A stretch of DNA of 49,175 nt from Actinomadura sp. CNU-125 (GCF_001942465.1 NZ_MKJY01000410.1:1-49175), one strand, 5' to 3'. Shown: positions 30,701-39,311, counted from the stretch's first letter. Notes: generated by a model not told the origin, from the letters alone. Made by a program: numbers and translations.

Positions 30701-31053
30701 CGGGCCCGCGACTTGTCGCCGAACAGCTCCAGCAGTTCCGGGCGGGGCCCGACGAACGTCAGCCCCTCCGCCGCGCATCCGCGCGCGAACTCCGCGTTCT
30801 CGCTGAGGAACCCGTAGCCGGGATGGACGGCGTCGCACCCCGCGTCGCGCGCGGCCGCCACGAGCGCCTCGACGTCCAGGTAGGCGGCGACGCCCTCGCC
30901 GGGCAGCTCGCGCGCCGCGTCGGCGATCCGCGTGTGCAGCGAGCCCGCGTCGTCCCGCGGGTGCACGGCGACGGACCGTACCCCGAGCTGGGCGGCGGCC
31001 CGCGCGATCCGGACGGCGATCTCTCCCCGGTTGGCCACCAAGATCCCGTGCAT
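27767..31053 (-). CDS. Single-chain acyl-CoA carboxylase, BC-BCCP-CT (one-base frameshift near 29233)
   Basis: Biotin-dependent carboxylation of an acyl-CoA to a 2-carboxyacyl-CoA. Residues 1-~445 are biotin carboxylase (ILVANRGEIAVRI; ATP-grasp loop GGGGRGMR; FIEANPRLQVEHTVTE). An EETG-repeat linker leads to the biotinyl domain with Lys526 in ESMKMEH. The first frame runs on through EIHRRREFAQRMGGPEKVAR, already carboxyltransferase N-terminus, then is lost; the next frame resumes with HASGRLTVRERIG and continues as a carboxyltransferase (GSGDAAIHAKQVYSEEYARDM, then DGASGGGSVK). One missing G or C near 29233 therefore joins both into about 1095 residues, matching single-chain long-chain acyl-CoA carboxylase (LCC) known from mycobacteria. 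Two separate alpha and beta genes is the alternative, but then beta has no start. Confidence 0.85.
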
Positions 31054-31068
31054 ACCGCCCTCACCTGC

Positions 31069-31090
31069 GCGTTGACACCAACGTCAACGC
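31069..31090. promoter_or_regulatory. Operator candidate upstream of the acyl-CoA carboxylase
   Basis: Perfect inverted repeat GCGTTGAC-N6-GTCAACGC, 16 bases before the carboxylase ATG. Size and symmetry suit a TetR-family dimer; the TetR encoded behind the carboxylase is the obvious candidate. Confidence 0.55.
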
Positions 31091-31139
31091 CATCATCGGC
31101 CCCGCGCGCCGCCCCGGGCAAGTGTGCGGCGGCACACGA

Positions 31140-31805
31140 TCACGTGGTCGCGGTGTTGCGCAGGTGAGCGAGGACGGCCAGGACGCGGCGGTTCGTGTCC
31201 TCGGTGAGGGGCAGGTCGAGTTTCCCGAGGATGCTGCCGACGTGCTTGCCCACGGTGACCTCCGCGACCACGAGCCGCCGCGCGATCGCCGTGTTGGAGT
31301 GCCCCTCCGCCATCAGCGCGAGGACCTCCCGTTCCCGCGCGGACAGCCGCGCCAGCGGGTCCTCGCTGCGGCGCAGCAGTTGCCGCACGACGGACGGGTC
31401 GACGACCGTGCCGCCGTCCACGACCTGCCGCAGCGCGGCCGCGAACTCCTCGACGTCGACGACGCGGTCCTTCAGCAGGTAGCCGGTCCGGGCGCCCGCG
31501 TGCGAGTCGAGCAGCTCGCCCGCGTAGCTCAGCTCCACGTACTGGCTGAGCGCGACGACGGCGAGGCCGGGCCTGGTCGCGCGCAGTTCCACGGCCGCGC
31601 GCAGGCCCTCGTCGCCGAAGCCGGGCGGCATCCGGATGTCGGTCACGACCAGGTCGGGTTCGTGCACCGCCACCGCGTCCATGAGCGCCTCGGCCGTCCC
31701 GACCGCGGCCAGGACCTCGAAACCGAACCGCGCGAGCAGGCCCGCGAGCCCCTCCCGCAGCAACACGCCGTCCTCGGCGAGGACTACCCGGATGGTCGGC
31801 TGCAA
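31140..31805 (-). CDS. Response regulator, NarL/FixJ family
   Basis: A 221-residue regulator paired with the upstream kinase. Receiver: VVLAEDGVLLREGL, phospho-acceptor Asp in LVVTDIRMPP (~residue 56), conserved Lys in GYLLKDRV. LuxR HTH: LSAREREVLALMAEGHSNTAIARRL (core residues only cited) then VTVGKHVGSILGKL. The start is probably TTG 31805 inside the end of the kinase gene, giving LQPTIRVVLAED; no ATG or GTG fits. A small hairpin (GTGTGC/GCACAC, 31122-31137) lies just behind the stop. Confidence 0.88.
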   Translation of the reverse strand: MQPTIRVVLAEDGVLLREGLAGLLARFGFEVLAAVGTAEALMDAVAVHEPDLVVTDIRMPPGFGDEGLRAAVELRATRPGLAVVALSQYVELSYAGELLDSHAGARTGYLLKDRVVDVEEFAAALRQVVDGGTVVDPSVVRQLLRRSEDPLARLSAREREVLALMAEGHSNTAIARRLVVAEVTVGKHVGSILGKLDLPLTEDTNRRVLAVLAHLRNTATT

Positions 31806-33259
31806 GGCAACTCCACGCGCAGGACGGTCGGCCCTCCGGCCGGACTGGACAGCAGCATTCTCCCGTCGACGACCGCGACCCGGTCGGCGAGGCCCGTCAG
31901 GCCCGTGCCGAGGGCCGGGTCGGCGCCGCCGCGCCCGTCGTCCTCGACCTCCAGGGCGAGCACGCCGTCGGCACGGAGCAGGACGGACACGCGGGCGCGC
32001 GTCGCGCGGCTGTGCTTGGCGATGTTGGCCAGTGCCTCGGCGGCCACGAAGTACGCGGTGCCCTCCTCGTGCCGGGCGAGCCGCCCCGGCAGGTCGGCCC
32101 GGACCGTCACCGGCACCGGGGACCGGTCGGCGAGCTCCCGCAGGGCCGCGGGCAGGCCCCGGTCCGTCAGCACCCGGGGATGGATCCCGCGGATCAGCTC
32201 CCGCAGCTCGTCCATCAGCAGCTTCGCCTGCGCGTGCGCCTCGGCGACGCTGCGCCCGGCGTCCGAGTCGGGCGGGAGGTCGACGCGGGCGAGGCCGAGC
32301 TGCAGCGTCAGGCCGAGGAGCCGCTGCTGCGCGCCGTCGTGCAGGTCGCGCTCGATCCGGCGGCGTTCCGCCTCGAACGCGTCCACCAGCCGGGCCCGCG
32401 ACCGGGAGACCTCGACGAGTTCCGCCCGCAGCCGCTCGTCGCGGCCGCGTCCGAGCAGCGCGCGCGCCACCGTCCCGTGCGCGCCCGCGAGGAGAGCGGC
32501 CAGGTACGGGAGGACGGCGAGGAGCGCGACCCCGGCGAGCGCGTACGGGACCGCGTCCGTGGGCGTGGCGACCTCGGCCGTACCGAGTGCGACCGGCCGT
32601 CCGGCGCCGCGGGCGAGCAGCGGGCTGAGCAGCAGCCCGGCCACGCCCAGGACGAACACCAGGAACGCCCCGTACAGGACGGGCGCCACGGTGACCAGCA
32701 GGAACGCGTACCCCATCTCCCGCCAGACCGCCGCTTCGCGGTACCGGACGGGCGACCACGGCCAGAGATCCGCGCCGGTCGCGCTCGCCGCGCGTGCGCG
32801 CGCGGGAAGGACGGGACGGTCGTCGACCAGCCGCAACCGGCGGCGTTCGACCTCGGCGAGCGGCAGCGCCACCAGCGGGCCGATCCCCGCGACGAGCAGG
32901 ACCCCGAGCGCCCCCAGCAGGAGCCGCGCACCGACGCCGTGCGGCGACGAGAGCGCTTCCGTCCACGGCAGCACGAGCAGACCGAAGGGCACGGCCGCCG
33001 CCAGCATGGGGATCGGGGTCGTGAGCAGATACCCCGCGCAGCGCCACGGCCAGGACGTCAGGAGGAACCGGCGTCTGGCCGCCGATTCCAGCGCGGTCGA
33101 CGGTCGGCCGTCTCCACCGGGCTCGGCGCCGTCTCTCCCCGTACTCCGGACGAGCCGCGCGGACGACGTCGCCGAACGGCCGTCGGCGTCCTGGGCCTGG
33201 ACGACGAGTCCGGCCTCGCCGCCGGGGCTCTCCGGTGCGGCGGGGGAGTCGTTCGCCAT
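31784..33259 (-). CDS. Sensor histidine kinase with membrane sensor domain
   Basis: A 491-residue kinase. After a disordered N-terminus of ~55 residues come two hydrophobic hairpins in the pattern of the actinobacterial putative sensor domain (GYLLTTPIPMLAAAVPFGLLV; GYAFLLVTVAPVLYGAFLVFVLG, each part of a longer helix pair). HisKA_3 follows with the phospho-acceptor His in ERDLHDGAQQRLLG, then HATPase_c (EALANIAKHS; EDDGRGG). ATG 33259 (MANDSPAAP) is preferred to earlier in-frame codons. Overlaps the response regulator by 22 bases. Resembles lipid- or envelope-stress DesK-like kinases; the signal is not known. Confidence 0.88.
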   Translation of the reverse strand: MANDSPAAPESPGGEAGLVVQAQDADGRSATSSARLVRSTGRDGAEPGGDGRPSTALESAARRRFLLTSWPWRCAGYLLTTPIPMLAAAVPFGLLVLPWTEALSSPHGVGARLLLGALGVLLVAGIGPLVALPLAEVERRRLRLVDDRPVLPARARAASATGADLWPWSPVRYREAAVWREMGYAFLLVTVAPVLYGAFLVFVLGVAGLLLSPLLARGAGRPVALGTAEVATPTDAVPYALAGVALLAVLPYLAALLAGAHGTVARALLGRGRDERLRAELVEVSRSRARLVDAFEAERRRIERDLHDGAQQRLLGLTLQLGLARVDLPPDSDAGRSVAEAHAQAKLLMDELRELIRGIHPRVLTDRGLPAALRELADRSPVPVTVRADLPGRLARHEEGTAYFVAAEALANIAKHSRATRARVSVLLRADGVLALEVEDDGRGGADPALGTGLTGLADRVAVVDGRMLLSSPAGGPTVLRVELPCSRPSG

Positions 33260-33317
33260 CACATTGCCCGACAGTACCCGCACCGGACGGCCCGCGACCG
33301 GGCCCGGCGCTTCGCGG

Positions 33318-33443
33318 CGGCGGCAGGCGATTGCCCTCGCCCAATACGGGCACCTCACCCAACGGGAGACAGCCGACCGGCCGGGCGTCCCGCCCGGCAC
33401 CGGAAAAGCACGCACCGCCGTCGGGATGCGCGGGATGCCATGA
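33318..33443 (+). pseudogene. Remnant of an ECF sigma factor, region 4 only
   Basis: About 40 codons reading ALAQYGHLTQRETADRPGVPPGTGKAR, which matches sigma region 4 (AL-YYGGLTQREIA-LGVP-GTVKSR) with changes at conserved points (Pro for Leu, Gly for Val in GTVK). Nothing of regions 2 or the linker can be found upstream, where the opposite strand codes for the kinase. Its TGA overlaps the ATG of the next gene, so the old operon coupling is preserved. Confidence 0.55.
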
Positions 33444-34450
33444 CCATGCCTGCTTCAGCGACCAGCAGCACATCGACCCCGGGGGCCCGGGAGCATCCGC
33501 GGCCCCGGCTGGGGGTGTCGAGCTGCCTGCTCGGCGCGTCCGTCCGCTACAACGGCGGCCACAGCCGGGACCGTTTCCTCACCGGCCTGCTGTCCGGGCA
33601 CGTCGACTGGATACCGGTCTGCCCGGAAATGGAGATCGGCCTCGGCGCGCCCCGGCCCGCGATGCGGCTGCGCACCGACGGGCACATCGTCACCAAGGAC
33701 GAGACCGCCGACCACACCGCCGCCATGAGCGACCTCGCCGATCACCGGATCGACGACCTCGGCGACCTGGACGGCTACGTGCTGAAGGCCCGCTCGCCGA
33801 GTTGCGGTCTGTTCAACCTGCCCCGCTACGCCTCCGGGCGGCCGGGCGAGCGCACCGACGGGCAACCGGTCGACCGCACCGGCCGCGGCGTGTTCGCCGC
33901 CCGGATCCGCGCCGCCCTGCCCGACCTGCCCATCGAGGAGGACGGCCGGCTGAACGACCCGGTGCTGCGCGAGCACTTCGTCGAGCGCGTGTTCGCCCAC
34001 GCCCGGCTCCGCGTGTTCTTCGCCTCCGACTGGCGGCCCCGCGACCTGGTCGCCTTCCACAGCAGGCACAAGATGCAACTGCTCGCGCACACGCCCGAGG
34101 GATACCGCGAGACCGGACGCATCGCCGCCCGCGCCGGCGACCGTCCCAGGGCCGACCTGGAGGACGACTACCGCCGGGCGTTCGCCGCCGCCCTCGCCGT
34201 CCGCGCGGGCCGGGGCCGCCACACCAACGCGCTCCAGCACCTGCTCGGCTTCATCGGCGACGGCCTCGACCCGACGCGGCGCCACGACATCCTCACCGCG
34301 ATCGACTCCTACCGCCGGGGACGGGCGCCGCTCAGCGTCCCCATCGCGCTGCTGCGCCACCACGCCGAAGGCGAACACCTCCGCTACGTCGCCGACCAGA
34401 CCTACCTCGACCCGTTCCCCGACGACCTCGTCCTGCGCCACCACCTGTGA
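33440..34450 (+). CDS. DUF523 and DUF1722 (YbgA-like) protein
   Basis: A 336-residue two-domain protein. The N-terminal DUF523 domain has LGVSSCLLGASVRYNGGHSRD and the Cys-containing PVCPEMEIGL, plus SPSCGL; these three cysteines are conserved and might bind a metal or cluster. The C-terminal DUF1722 domain has FHSRHKMQLLAHTPEGYRE and LLRHHAEGEHLRYVADQTYLDPFP. In many bacteria this fusion lies near photolyase or MerR-type light-response genes, which are absent here. Biochemical role unknown (tRNA 2-thiolation-type desulfidase activity has been discussed for DUF523 relatives). ATG 33440 overlaps the sigma remnant stop. Confidence 0.85.
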   Translation: MTMPASATSSTSTPGAREHPRPRLGVSSCLLGASVRYNGGHSRDRFLTGLLSGHVDWIPVCPEMEIGLGAPRPAMRLRTDGHIVTKDETADHTAAMSDLADHRIDDLGDLDGYVLKARSPSCGLFNLPRYASGRPGERTDGQPVDRTGRGVFAARIRAALPDLPIEEDGRLNDPVLREHFVERVFAHARLRVFFASDWRPRDLVAFHSRHKMQLLAHTPEGYRETGRIAARAGDRPRADLEDDYRRAFAAALAVRAGRGRHTNALQHLLGFIGDGLDPTRRHDILTAIDSYRRGRAPLSVPIALLRHHAEGEHLRYVADQTYLDPFPDDLVLRHHL

Positions 34451-34590
34451 TCACCCCGGTGAGGCCCTGAAGCGCCGCCTTCCCGGCTGACATGGTTATG
34501 CCTAGCCATACCTCCAAGATGGTGGCCAGACATGATCCGGCCGCCACGCCTCCGCTGGTTCCTTGGAAGGCGGATGCGAGGAGGCATGAC

Positions 34591-35346
34591 ATGTCGATCA
34601 CACCGATGGCCGGGGTCCCGGCGTCCGAACTGCGCGGAGTGATCCGTGATCACGGGGGCGGGAACGCGCGGGTCCGCGCTCTCGACGGGGTCAGCATGGC
34701 CTTTCCCGCCGGATCGTGGACGGCCGTCATGGGCCCGTCCGGGTCCGGGAAATCGACGTTGCTGCACTGCGCCGCAGGGCTCGACCGGGTCGACGGCGGC
34801 CACGTGTTCCTCGCCGGGCAGGACATTACCTGGGCGCCCGACCACGTGCTCACCGGGCTGCGCCGCCGCACCATGGGGTTCATCTTCCAGAGCTTCAACC
34901 TGATCGGCTCGCTGACCGCCGAACAGAACGTGGCGCTCCCGCTGAAACTCGCCGGCCTCCGGGTGTCCCGCGCGGACGTCCACGCCGTGCTCGCCTCCGT
35001 CGGGCTCGGCGACCGGCTGAGACACCGGCCCCGAGAACTCTCCGGCGGCCAGCAGCAACGGGTGGCGATCGCCCGCGCGATGGCCACCAGACCCGCCGTC
35101 CTGTTCGCCGACGAGCCCACCGGCGCCCTCGACTCCGCGTCCGCGCGCACCGTCCTGACCCTGCTCCGCCGGATGGTCGACCAGGAAGGGCAGACGGTCG
35201 CGATGGTCACCCACGACCCGGCCGCCGCCGCCCGTGCCGACGCGGTCGTGTTCCTGGCCGACGGACGGCTCGTCGACCGCCTCGAACATCCGACCGCCCG
35301 TGCCGTCGCCGAACGCCTCGCCCTGCTGGAGGCCGCACCGTGCTGA
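34591..35346 (+). CDS. ABC transporter ATP-binding protein, MacB/LolD type
   Basis: A 251-residue ATPase with Walker A GPSGSGKST, Q-loop FQSFNL, signature LSGGQQQRVAIARA, Walker B VLFADEPTGALD and H-loop MVTHD, all intact. GAGGAGG at 34578-34584 supports ATG 34591. It overlaps the permease GTG by seven bases. The type drives mechanotransmission systems that export peptides, lipids or drugs or move lipoproteins. The 140 bases upstream hold only a weak imperfect inverted repeat (GGTTATG-CCTAG-CCATACC, ~34494-34512). Confidence 0.93.
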   Translation: MSITPMAGVPASELRGVIRDHGGGNARVRALDGVSMAFPAGSWTAVMGPSGSGKSTLLHCAAGLDRVDGGHVFLAGQDITWAPDHVLTGLRRRTMGFIFQSFNLIGSLTAEQNVALPLKLAGLRVSRADVHAVLASVGLGDRLRHRPRELSGGQQQRVAIARAMATRPAVLFADEPTGALDSASARTVLTLLRRMVDQEGQTVAMVTHDPAAAARADAVVFLADGRLVDRLEHPTARAVAERLALLEAAPC

Positions 35347-37283
35347 CGGTCTCCCTGCACACCTTCCGCGAGCATCGGCGCCTGTTCGCGTGGGCCATCA
35401 CCGCGGTCGCGCTCGGCGTGGCTCTCGTCCAGGCGTCCCTCCTGGTCATGATCGCCACCGACCGTGCACCGCTCCCACCCGGCATCACGGGCCGCGCCAG
35501 GGAACAACTCCGCGAGGACTACGCCGGAGCCGCCACCGTCCTCGGCATGACGCTCATGCTGGCGACCTTCCTCACCGTCTTCATCGTCAGCTCGACCTTC
35601 GCCTTCACGGTGGCGCAGCGCCGCCGCGAACTCGCCCTGCTCCGCCTCCTCGGCGGAGGGCGCGCCGGGCTCGTCGGGTTGCTGCTGGGGGAGGCGCTGC
35701 TGCTCGGCCTGGCCGGCACCGCCATCGGCATCATCGCCGGAATCCCGGCGATGTGGCTGCAGTCCTGGCTGATGATCCGCCTCGGTTTCCTGCCGGACGG
35801 CTTCGCCCCCGGGTGGGACGCGGGCGTGCTCGTCGCTTCGCCCTGCGTCGGTGTCGGGGTCTCCCTCATCGGGGTCCTCGCCGCCGCGCGCCGCGCCGCC
35901 AAGGTCCGTCCGCTGGACGCCCTGCGCGATGTCGGTGCCGCCGCCCGGGTGATGACGCCGGCCCGGTGGCTGTCGGGAGTGTCCTGCCTCGCCTTCACCA
36001 TCTGGATGGCGACCCTCGCCCAGTCGGCCGATCTGCTCGGCGCGCTCCTCCTGGGCATCGGCATCTCGATCATGGGGTCGGTGGCCCTCAGCGCGCTCAG
36101 CCCGCTCGTCGTGCCGCTCGTCGGCCGCGTCCTCGGCGGCCTCCTGCGCCGCAGCGTCCTCGGCGAACTCGCCCAGGCCAACCTGCGCGACGGCGTGCGG
36201 CGCAGCGCCTCCACCGCCGCCCCGCTCATCGTGCTCGTCGCCCTGCTCGTCGGCCTCACCGGCACGCTCGGCTCGCTCGCGCTCATGGCCGGAGAGGAAC
36301 AGCGGCGCCTGGTCGACGGCGACCTCGTGGTCGCTTCCACAGGCGCCGAAGCCGAACGCATCGGGTCCGTCCCCGGAGTCGCCGCGGCGTCCACCGAACT
36401 GTCCGTCGACATGAGCGTGCGGGTCCGCCACCATGTGGCGGGCCGAACGGCCCGCCGCACCCACTACGCCGGAATCATCGCCGTCGACTCCGCCGCCTAC
36501 CGCCGAACACATCACCTGCGGGCCGGCACGGGCTCCCTGAAACGCCTGCACGGCCGCACCATCGCGATCGGACCGGGCCTCGCCACCGAGGGAATCCGCG
36601 TCGGTTCCACCGCCACCGCGAAGATCGACGGCCGCAAAGTCCGCCTGAAGGTCGTCGCGGCCCTTCCCGCGACCTTGGAGAACTACTCCGAACGCTTCCT
36701 GCTGCCCCGAGAACTCGTCCCCGCCCGGATCCGCGCCGCCGCCCCCGCCCGGACGGTCGTCCAGACGGCTCCCGGAGCCTCCAGGGGCGCGGTCGCGGCC
36801 GCCATCCGAAGATCCGGCCTCGGCGAGGTGCAGACGGTCGCCGAATGGTCCGATGACAGAGCCGCCGCCCAGCAGCGCATGAACATCGGCATTCTGGCCG
36901 TCCTGATGGGCATGGCGGGCGGCTACGCGGCCGTCGCGGTCGTCAACGCCGTCGTCATCGCCGGAAGCGAACGCCGCACCGAGTTCGCCGCGGCCCGCGT
37001 GGCGGGACTGACCCGCGCCCAGGTCGTCCGCGCCGCCCTGATCGAGTCCTGGGCGGTCACCGCGATCGGGCTCGCCCTCGGCTGCGTCGTGGCCGCCGGA
37101 GCCCTGTCCGGCATGCTCGCCGCGTCCCTGCGCGCCGTCGACCGCCCCCTCGTCGCCGTCCCCTGGACCCTCCTGGCCGCCATCACCCTCTCGGCCTTCG
37201 CCGTGACCGGCCTCGCCTCCGTCTGGACCACCCGCACCGCCACCCGCGCCGCCCCCGTAACCGAACTGGCGGCCCGCGAGTAA
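35340..37283 (+). CDS. ABC transporter permease, FtsX-like
   Basis: A 647-residue permease with two FtsX domains. An N-terminal helix is followed by three helices (~60-200), then further helices around residues 215-320, a large extracytoplasmic region (~325-510) and the last three helices (~520-640). Signature stretches are QRRRELALLRLLGGGRAG and ERRTEFAAARVAGLTRAQV, the coupling segments preceding each three-helix bundle. GTG 35340 overlaps the ATPase stop. No accessory periplasmic-adaptor or two-component genes flank it, so the substrate is open. Confidence 0.9.
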   Translation: MLTVSLHTFREHRRLFAWAITAVALGVALVQASLLVMIATDRAPLPPGITGRAREQLREDYAGAATVLGMTLMLATFLTVFIVSSTFAFTVAQRRRELALLRLLGGGRAGLVGLLLGEALLLGLAGTAIGIIAGIPAMWLQSWLMIRLGFLPDGFAPGWDAGVLVASPCVGVGVSLIGVLAAARRAAKVRPLDALRDVGAAARVMTPARWLSGVSCLAFTIWMATLAQSADLLGALLLGIGISIMGSVALSALSPLVVPLVGRVLGGLLRRSVLGELAQANLRDGVRRSASTAAPLIVLVALLVGLTGTLGSLALMAGEEQRRLVDGDLVVASTGAEAERIGSVPGVAAASTELSVDMSVRVRHHVAGRTARRTHYAGIIAVDSAAYRRTHHLRAGTGSLKRLHGRTIAIGPGLATEGIRVGSTATAKIDGRKVRLKVVAALPATLENYSERFLLPRELVPARIRAAAPARTVVQTAPGASRGAVAAAIRRSGLGEVQTVAEWSDDRAAAQQRMNIGILAVLMGMAGGYAAVAVVNAVVIAGSERRTEFAAARVAGLTRAQVVRAALIESWAVTAIGLALGCVVAAGALSGMLAASLRAVDRPLVAVPWTLLAAITLSAFAVTGLASVWTTRTATRAAPVTELAARE

Positions 37284-37330
37284 ACCCCCGCCCGGGGCCT
37301 CCCGGCAAGCAATCCGTCACCCCGCCGCAG

Positions 37331-37450
37331 GGCCTGCCGGGGATGGGGTGCCACTGCGTCACGGGGCCTGCCGGGGATGGGGTGTCTCCGTGTCACGGGG
37401 CCTGCCGGGGAGGGAGGTGTGTCCTTGCTGTGGCGGGCCTGCCGGGGGGC
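37331..37450. repeat. Imperfect tandem repeat, four units of 34-37 bases
   Basis: The core GGCCTGCCGGGG begins at 37331, 37365, 37399 and 37436. The first three units also share ATGGGGTG or a decayed form and a CAC/TCAC joint. It lies in a 337-base stretch (37284-37620) with no gene, between the converging permease and CU044_5270-type genes. The rest of the stretch is GC-rich and shows nothing I can name. Confidence 0.7.
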
Positions 37451-37620
37451 GGGGGCATCGCGCCGTGGGGCTGTCGCCGGGGTGAGGTGCGGGTTTGTCC
37501 CTGGGGCCTGGTTGTGGGGGAGTGCCGTGCTGCCGCTGCGCGCTCGTGCGGGGGCGCTGCTGCGATCCGCGCGTGCGGGCAGCGGCAGGCGGTCGGCCTT
37601 CGGGAGGTCGGGTCGGTCGG

Positions 37621-38532
37621 TCAGTCTTCGGTCGGGGTGTGCTGCTCGTCCAGCGGGACGGTCCGCGCCTCGGGCAGCGTGTCCGTCCATTCGCCCCGCG
37701 TCGTCGTGACGCCCGTGCTCCAGCCGTCGAACTGGGTGAACGCCTCGGTGCTCACCCGCGCGTTGGCGGGGTCGACGATCAGCCTGGTTCCGGCGCCTCC
37801 GTAGGAGAACTCCAGCCGGTGCCCGTCCTCGCCCTTGCCGAGGTCCTTGATGTGCGGCAGCGTCGCCAGCGCCCGGAACGCGGCGGCACGGACCTTCGGT
37901 GCGGACGGCCACGTGTTGATCAGGCTCAGCAGCATGGCGACCATGACGCCGGTCTTCTCGTCGGCGCCGGGGGCCGGCAGTCCCTCCTCTTCGGGGGGCG
38001 GCCGCTGGGCGTCGAGGACGGCCTTCAGCCGCTCCGGGTCGGTGGGCAGCTTCGCGACCTCGTCGAACGTCAGGCCGAACCGGTCCGCCGACGTCGGCGT
38101 TCCGGCGGGGACCTTGCTGATCAGCCCGGGCTTGCTGCTGACCCAGGTCTGCCCGTCGCGCCGCCGCCAGGTGGTCGACGAGGTGCCGTCCGGGGACGTT
38201 TCCGTGACCCGCCAGTAGGTACCGGATCCCTGGGGCTGGGTCTCCGCGGTGTCCGCGGCCGCGAGGAGGACCGCACGCCCGTCCAGCGCCGCCGACGACG
38301 GCGGCGTGCCGTCCGGGGAGCCGACGCCGGGGACGACGACCACCGCTGCGGCCGCGGCCGCCGCCACGCCGATCGTGGCCAGGGCGAGCACCGGCTTGCG
38401 GAGCACCCGCCGCCGGGACCGGGACGCGGGGGCGTCCATCGTCGCGCGCAGCGTCCTCATGCTGCGGTCGATGGTCTCCTGGGAGGGGTCGGGTTCGTCC
38501 AGCAGCGTCCCGAGCAGTCGCATCTCATCCAT
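37621..38532 (-). CDS. CU044_5270-family membrane protein, partner of the ECF sigma factor
   Basis: A 303-residue protein with one transmembrane helix (PVLALATIGVAAAAAAAVVVV, residues ~47-67), a ~45-residue cytoplasmic N-terminus beginning MDEMRLLGTLLDEPDPS, and an outer domain with YWRVTETSPDG, WVSSKPG and TDPERLKAVLDA. This layout occurs next to ECF sigma genes in many actinomycetes. The short cytoplasmic part lacks a zinc-binding anti-sigma motif, so whether it holds the sigma factor is inference. It overlaps the sigma gene by eight bases. Confidence 0.8.
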   Translation of the reverse strand: MDEMRLLGTLLDEPDPSQETIDRSMRTLRATMDAPASRSRRRVLRKPVLALATIGVAAAAAAAVVVVPGVGSPDGTPPSSAALDGRAVLLAAADTAETQPQGSGTYWRVTETSPDGTSSTTWRRRDGQTWVSSKPGLISKVPAGTPTSADRFGLTFDEVAKLPTDPERLKAVLDAQRPPPEEEGLPAPGADEKTGVMVAMLLSLINTWPSAPKVRAAAFRALATLPHIKDLGKGEDGHRLEFSYGGAGTRLIVDPANARVSTEAFTQFDGWSTGVTTTRGEWTDTLPEARTVPLDEQHTPTED

Positions 38533-39100
38533 GCGGGTTCTCCTGTTCGATCGCTTTGTGCAGCTTCTTGCGGGCGCGGCTGAGCCGGGAGCCCACCGTC
38601 CCCTGGGGGACGCCCAGCGCCTGGGCGACCTCGTCGTAGCCGAGGCCGCCGAGCGCGACCAGCAGCACGACGTCGCGTTCGCCCTGGTTCAGCCGGGTGA
38701 GGGCCTTGGCCAGCGCGGGCCGCATCCGGGCGGCCGCCACCGAGGTGAGGACGCGGTCCTCGTGGCCGCCCGCGACGGTGGAGTCCGTCACCGTGCGGGC
38801 GAGGGCCCGGTAGCGGCGGGCCTCCGTGCGGCGGTGCCTGGCGATGAGGTTGGTCGCGATCCCGAACAGCCAGGACCGCAGGGTGCCGCGCTCCGGGTCG
38901 AACCGGTCGCGGCCGCCGAAGGCGACGCAGAACGTTTCGGCGGCGACGTCCTCCGCCTCCTGGGCGCCCAAGCGGCTCGCCGCGTAGCGGTAGATGTCGC
39001 GGAAGTACCGTTCGTGGACGGCGCTGAACCGGCCGGGGTCGCGCCGGAACGCCTCGGCCAGGTCGGCGTCGGAGGCCCGTTCACCGACCTCGGCGGTCAC
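38525..39100 (-). CDS. ECF-type RNA polymerase sigma factor
   Basis: A 191-residue sigma factor. Region 2 is at residues ~25-95 (FSAVHERYFRDIYRYAASRLG, DVAAETFCVAF, LRSWLFGIATNLIARHRR) and region 4 at ~130-185 (LTRLNQGERDVVLLVALGGLGYDEVA, then GVPQGTVGSRLSRARKKL). GTG 39100 follows AGAAG. It is upstream of and overlaps the membrane protein gene, forming a sigma/regulator operon. Between its start and the terminator at 39256 are 155 bases in which I see no clear promoter. Confidence 0.92.
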   Translation of the reverse strand: MTAEVGERASDADLAEAFRRDPGRFSAVHERYFRDIYRYAASRLGAQEAEDVAAETFCVAFGGRDRFDPERGTLRSWLFGIATNLIARHRRTEARRYRALARTVTDSTVAGGHEDRVLTSVAAARMRPALAKALTRLNQGERDVVLLVALGGLGYDEVAQALGVPQGTVGSRLSRARKKLHKAIEQENPHG

Positions 39101-39255
39101 GTTGCTTCTTCCGTCATGGTGAACCTCTCACGGGGGTGCGCTCGACTGTCCCCCATGGTTCGCCGAGCCCCGGAAACGTCTTCCAAGCGAGCCCGGGCAG
39201 TGGCGTGGCGGCGGTCGCGGCTTCGGCTCTACCCGGAAAGATCGTATTTCGCGCA

Positions 39256-39293
39256 CCAAAAAAGGACCTCCCGGAAAGGGAGGTCCTTTTTGG
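39256..39293. terminator. Strong bidirectional rho-independent terminator
   Basis: CCAAAAAAGGACCTCCC and GGGAGGTCCTTTTTGG form a stem of about 16 pairs around a GGAAA loop, with A- and T-runs on both sides. It is by far the clearest intrinsic terminator of the window. On the minus strand it stands 19 bases after the stop of the small peptide gene and before the ECF sigma gene. Confidence 0.9.
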
Positions 39294-39311
39294 ATCTCGA
39301 TCAGAAGTTCA

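Noticed and set aside
31122..31137. Terminator behind the response regulator
   Set aside because: The stem has only six pairs and no U-run, so it is mentioned but not listed.
34494..34512. Operator upstream of the ABC exporter (GGTTATG-CCTAG-CCATACC)
   Set aside because: Symmetry is too imperfect and no adjacent regulator gene exists.
37331..37450. Short CRISPR array
   Set aside because: Units are contiguous with decayed, non-unique spacing, no conserved repeat-spacer alternation and no cas genes.
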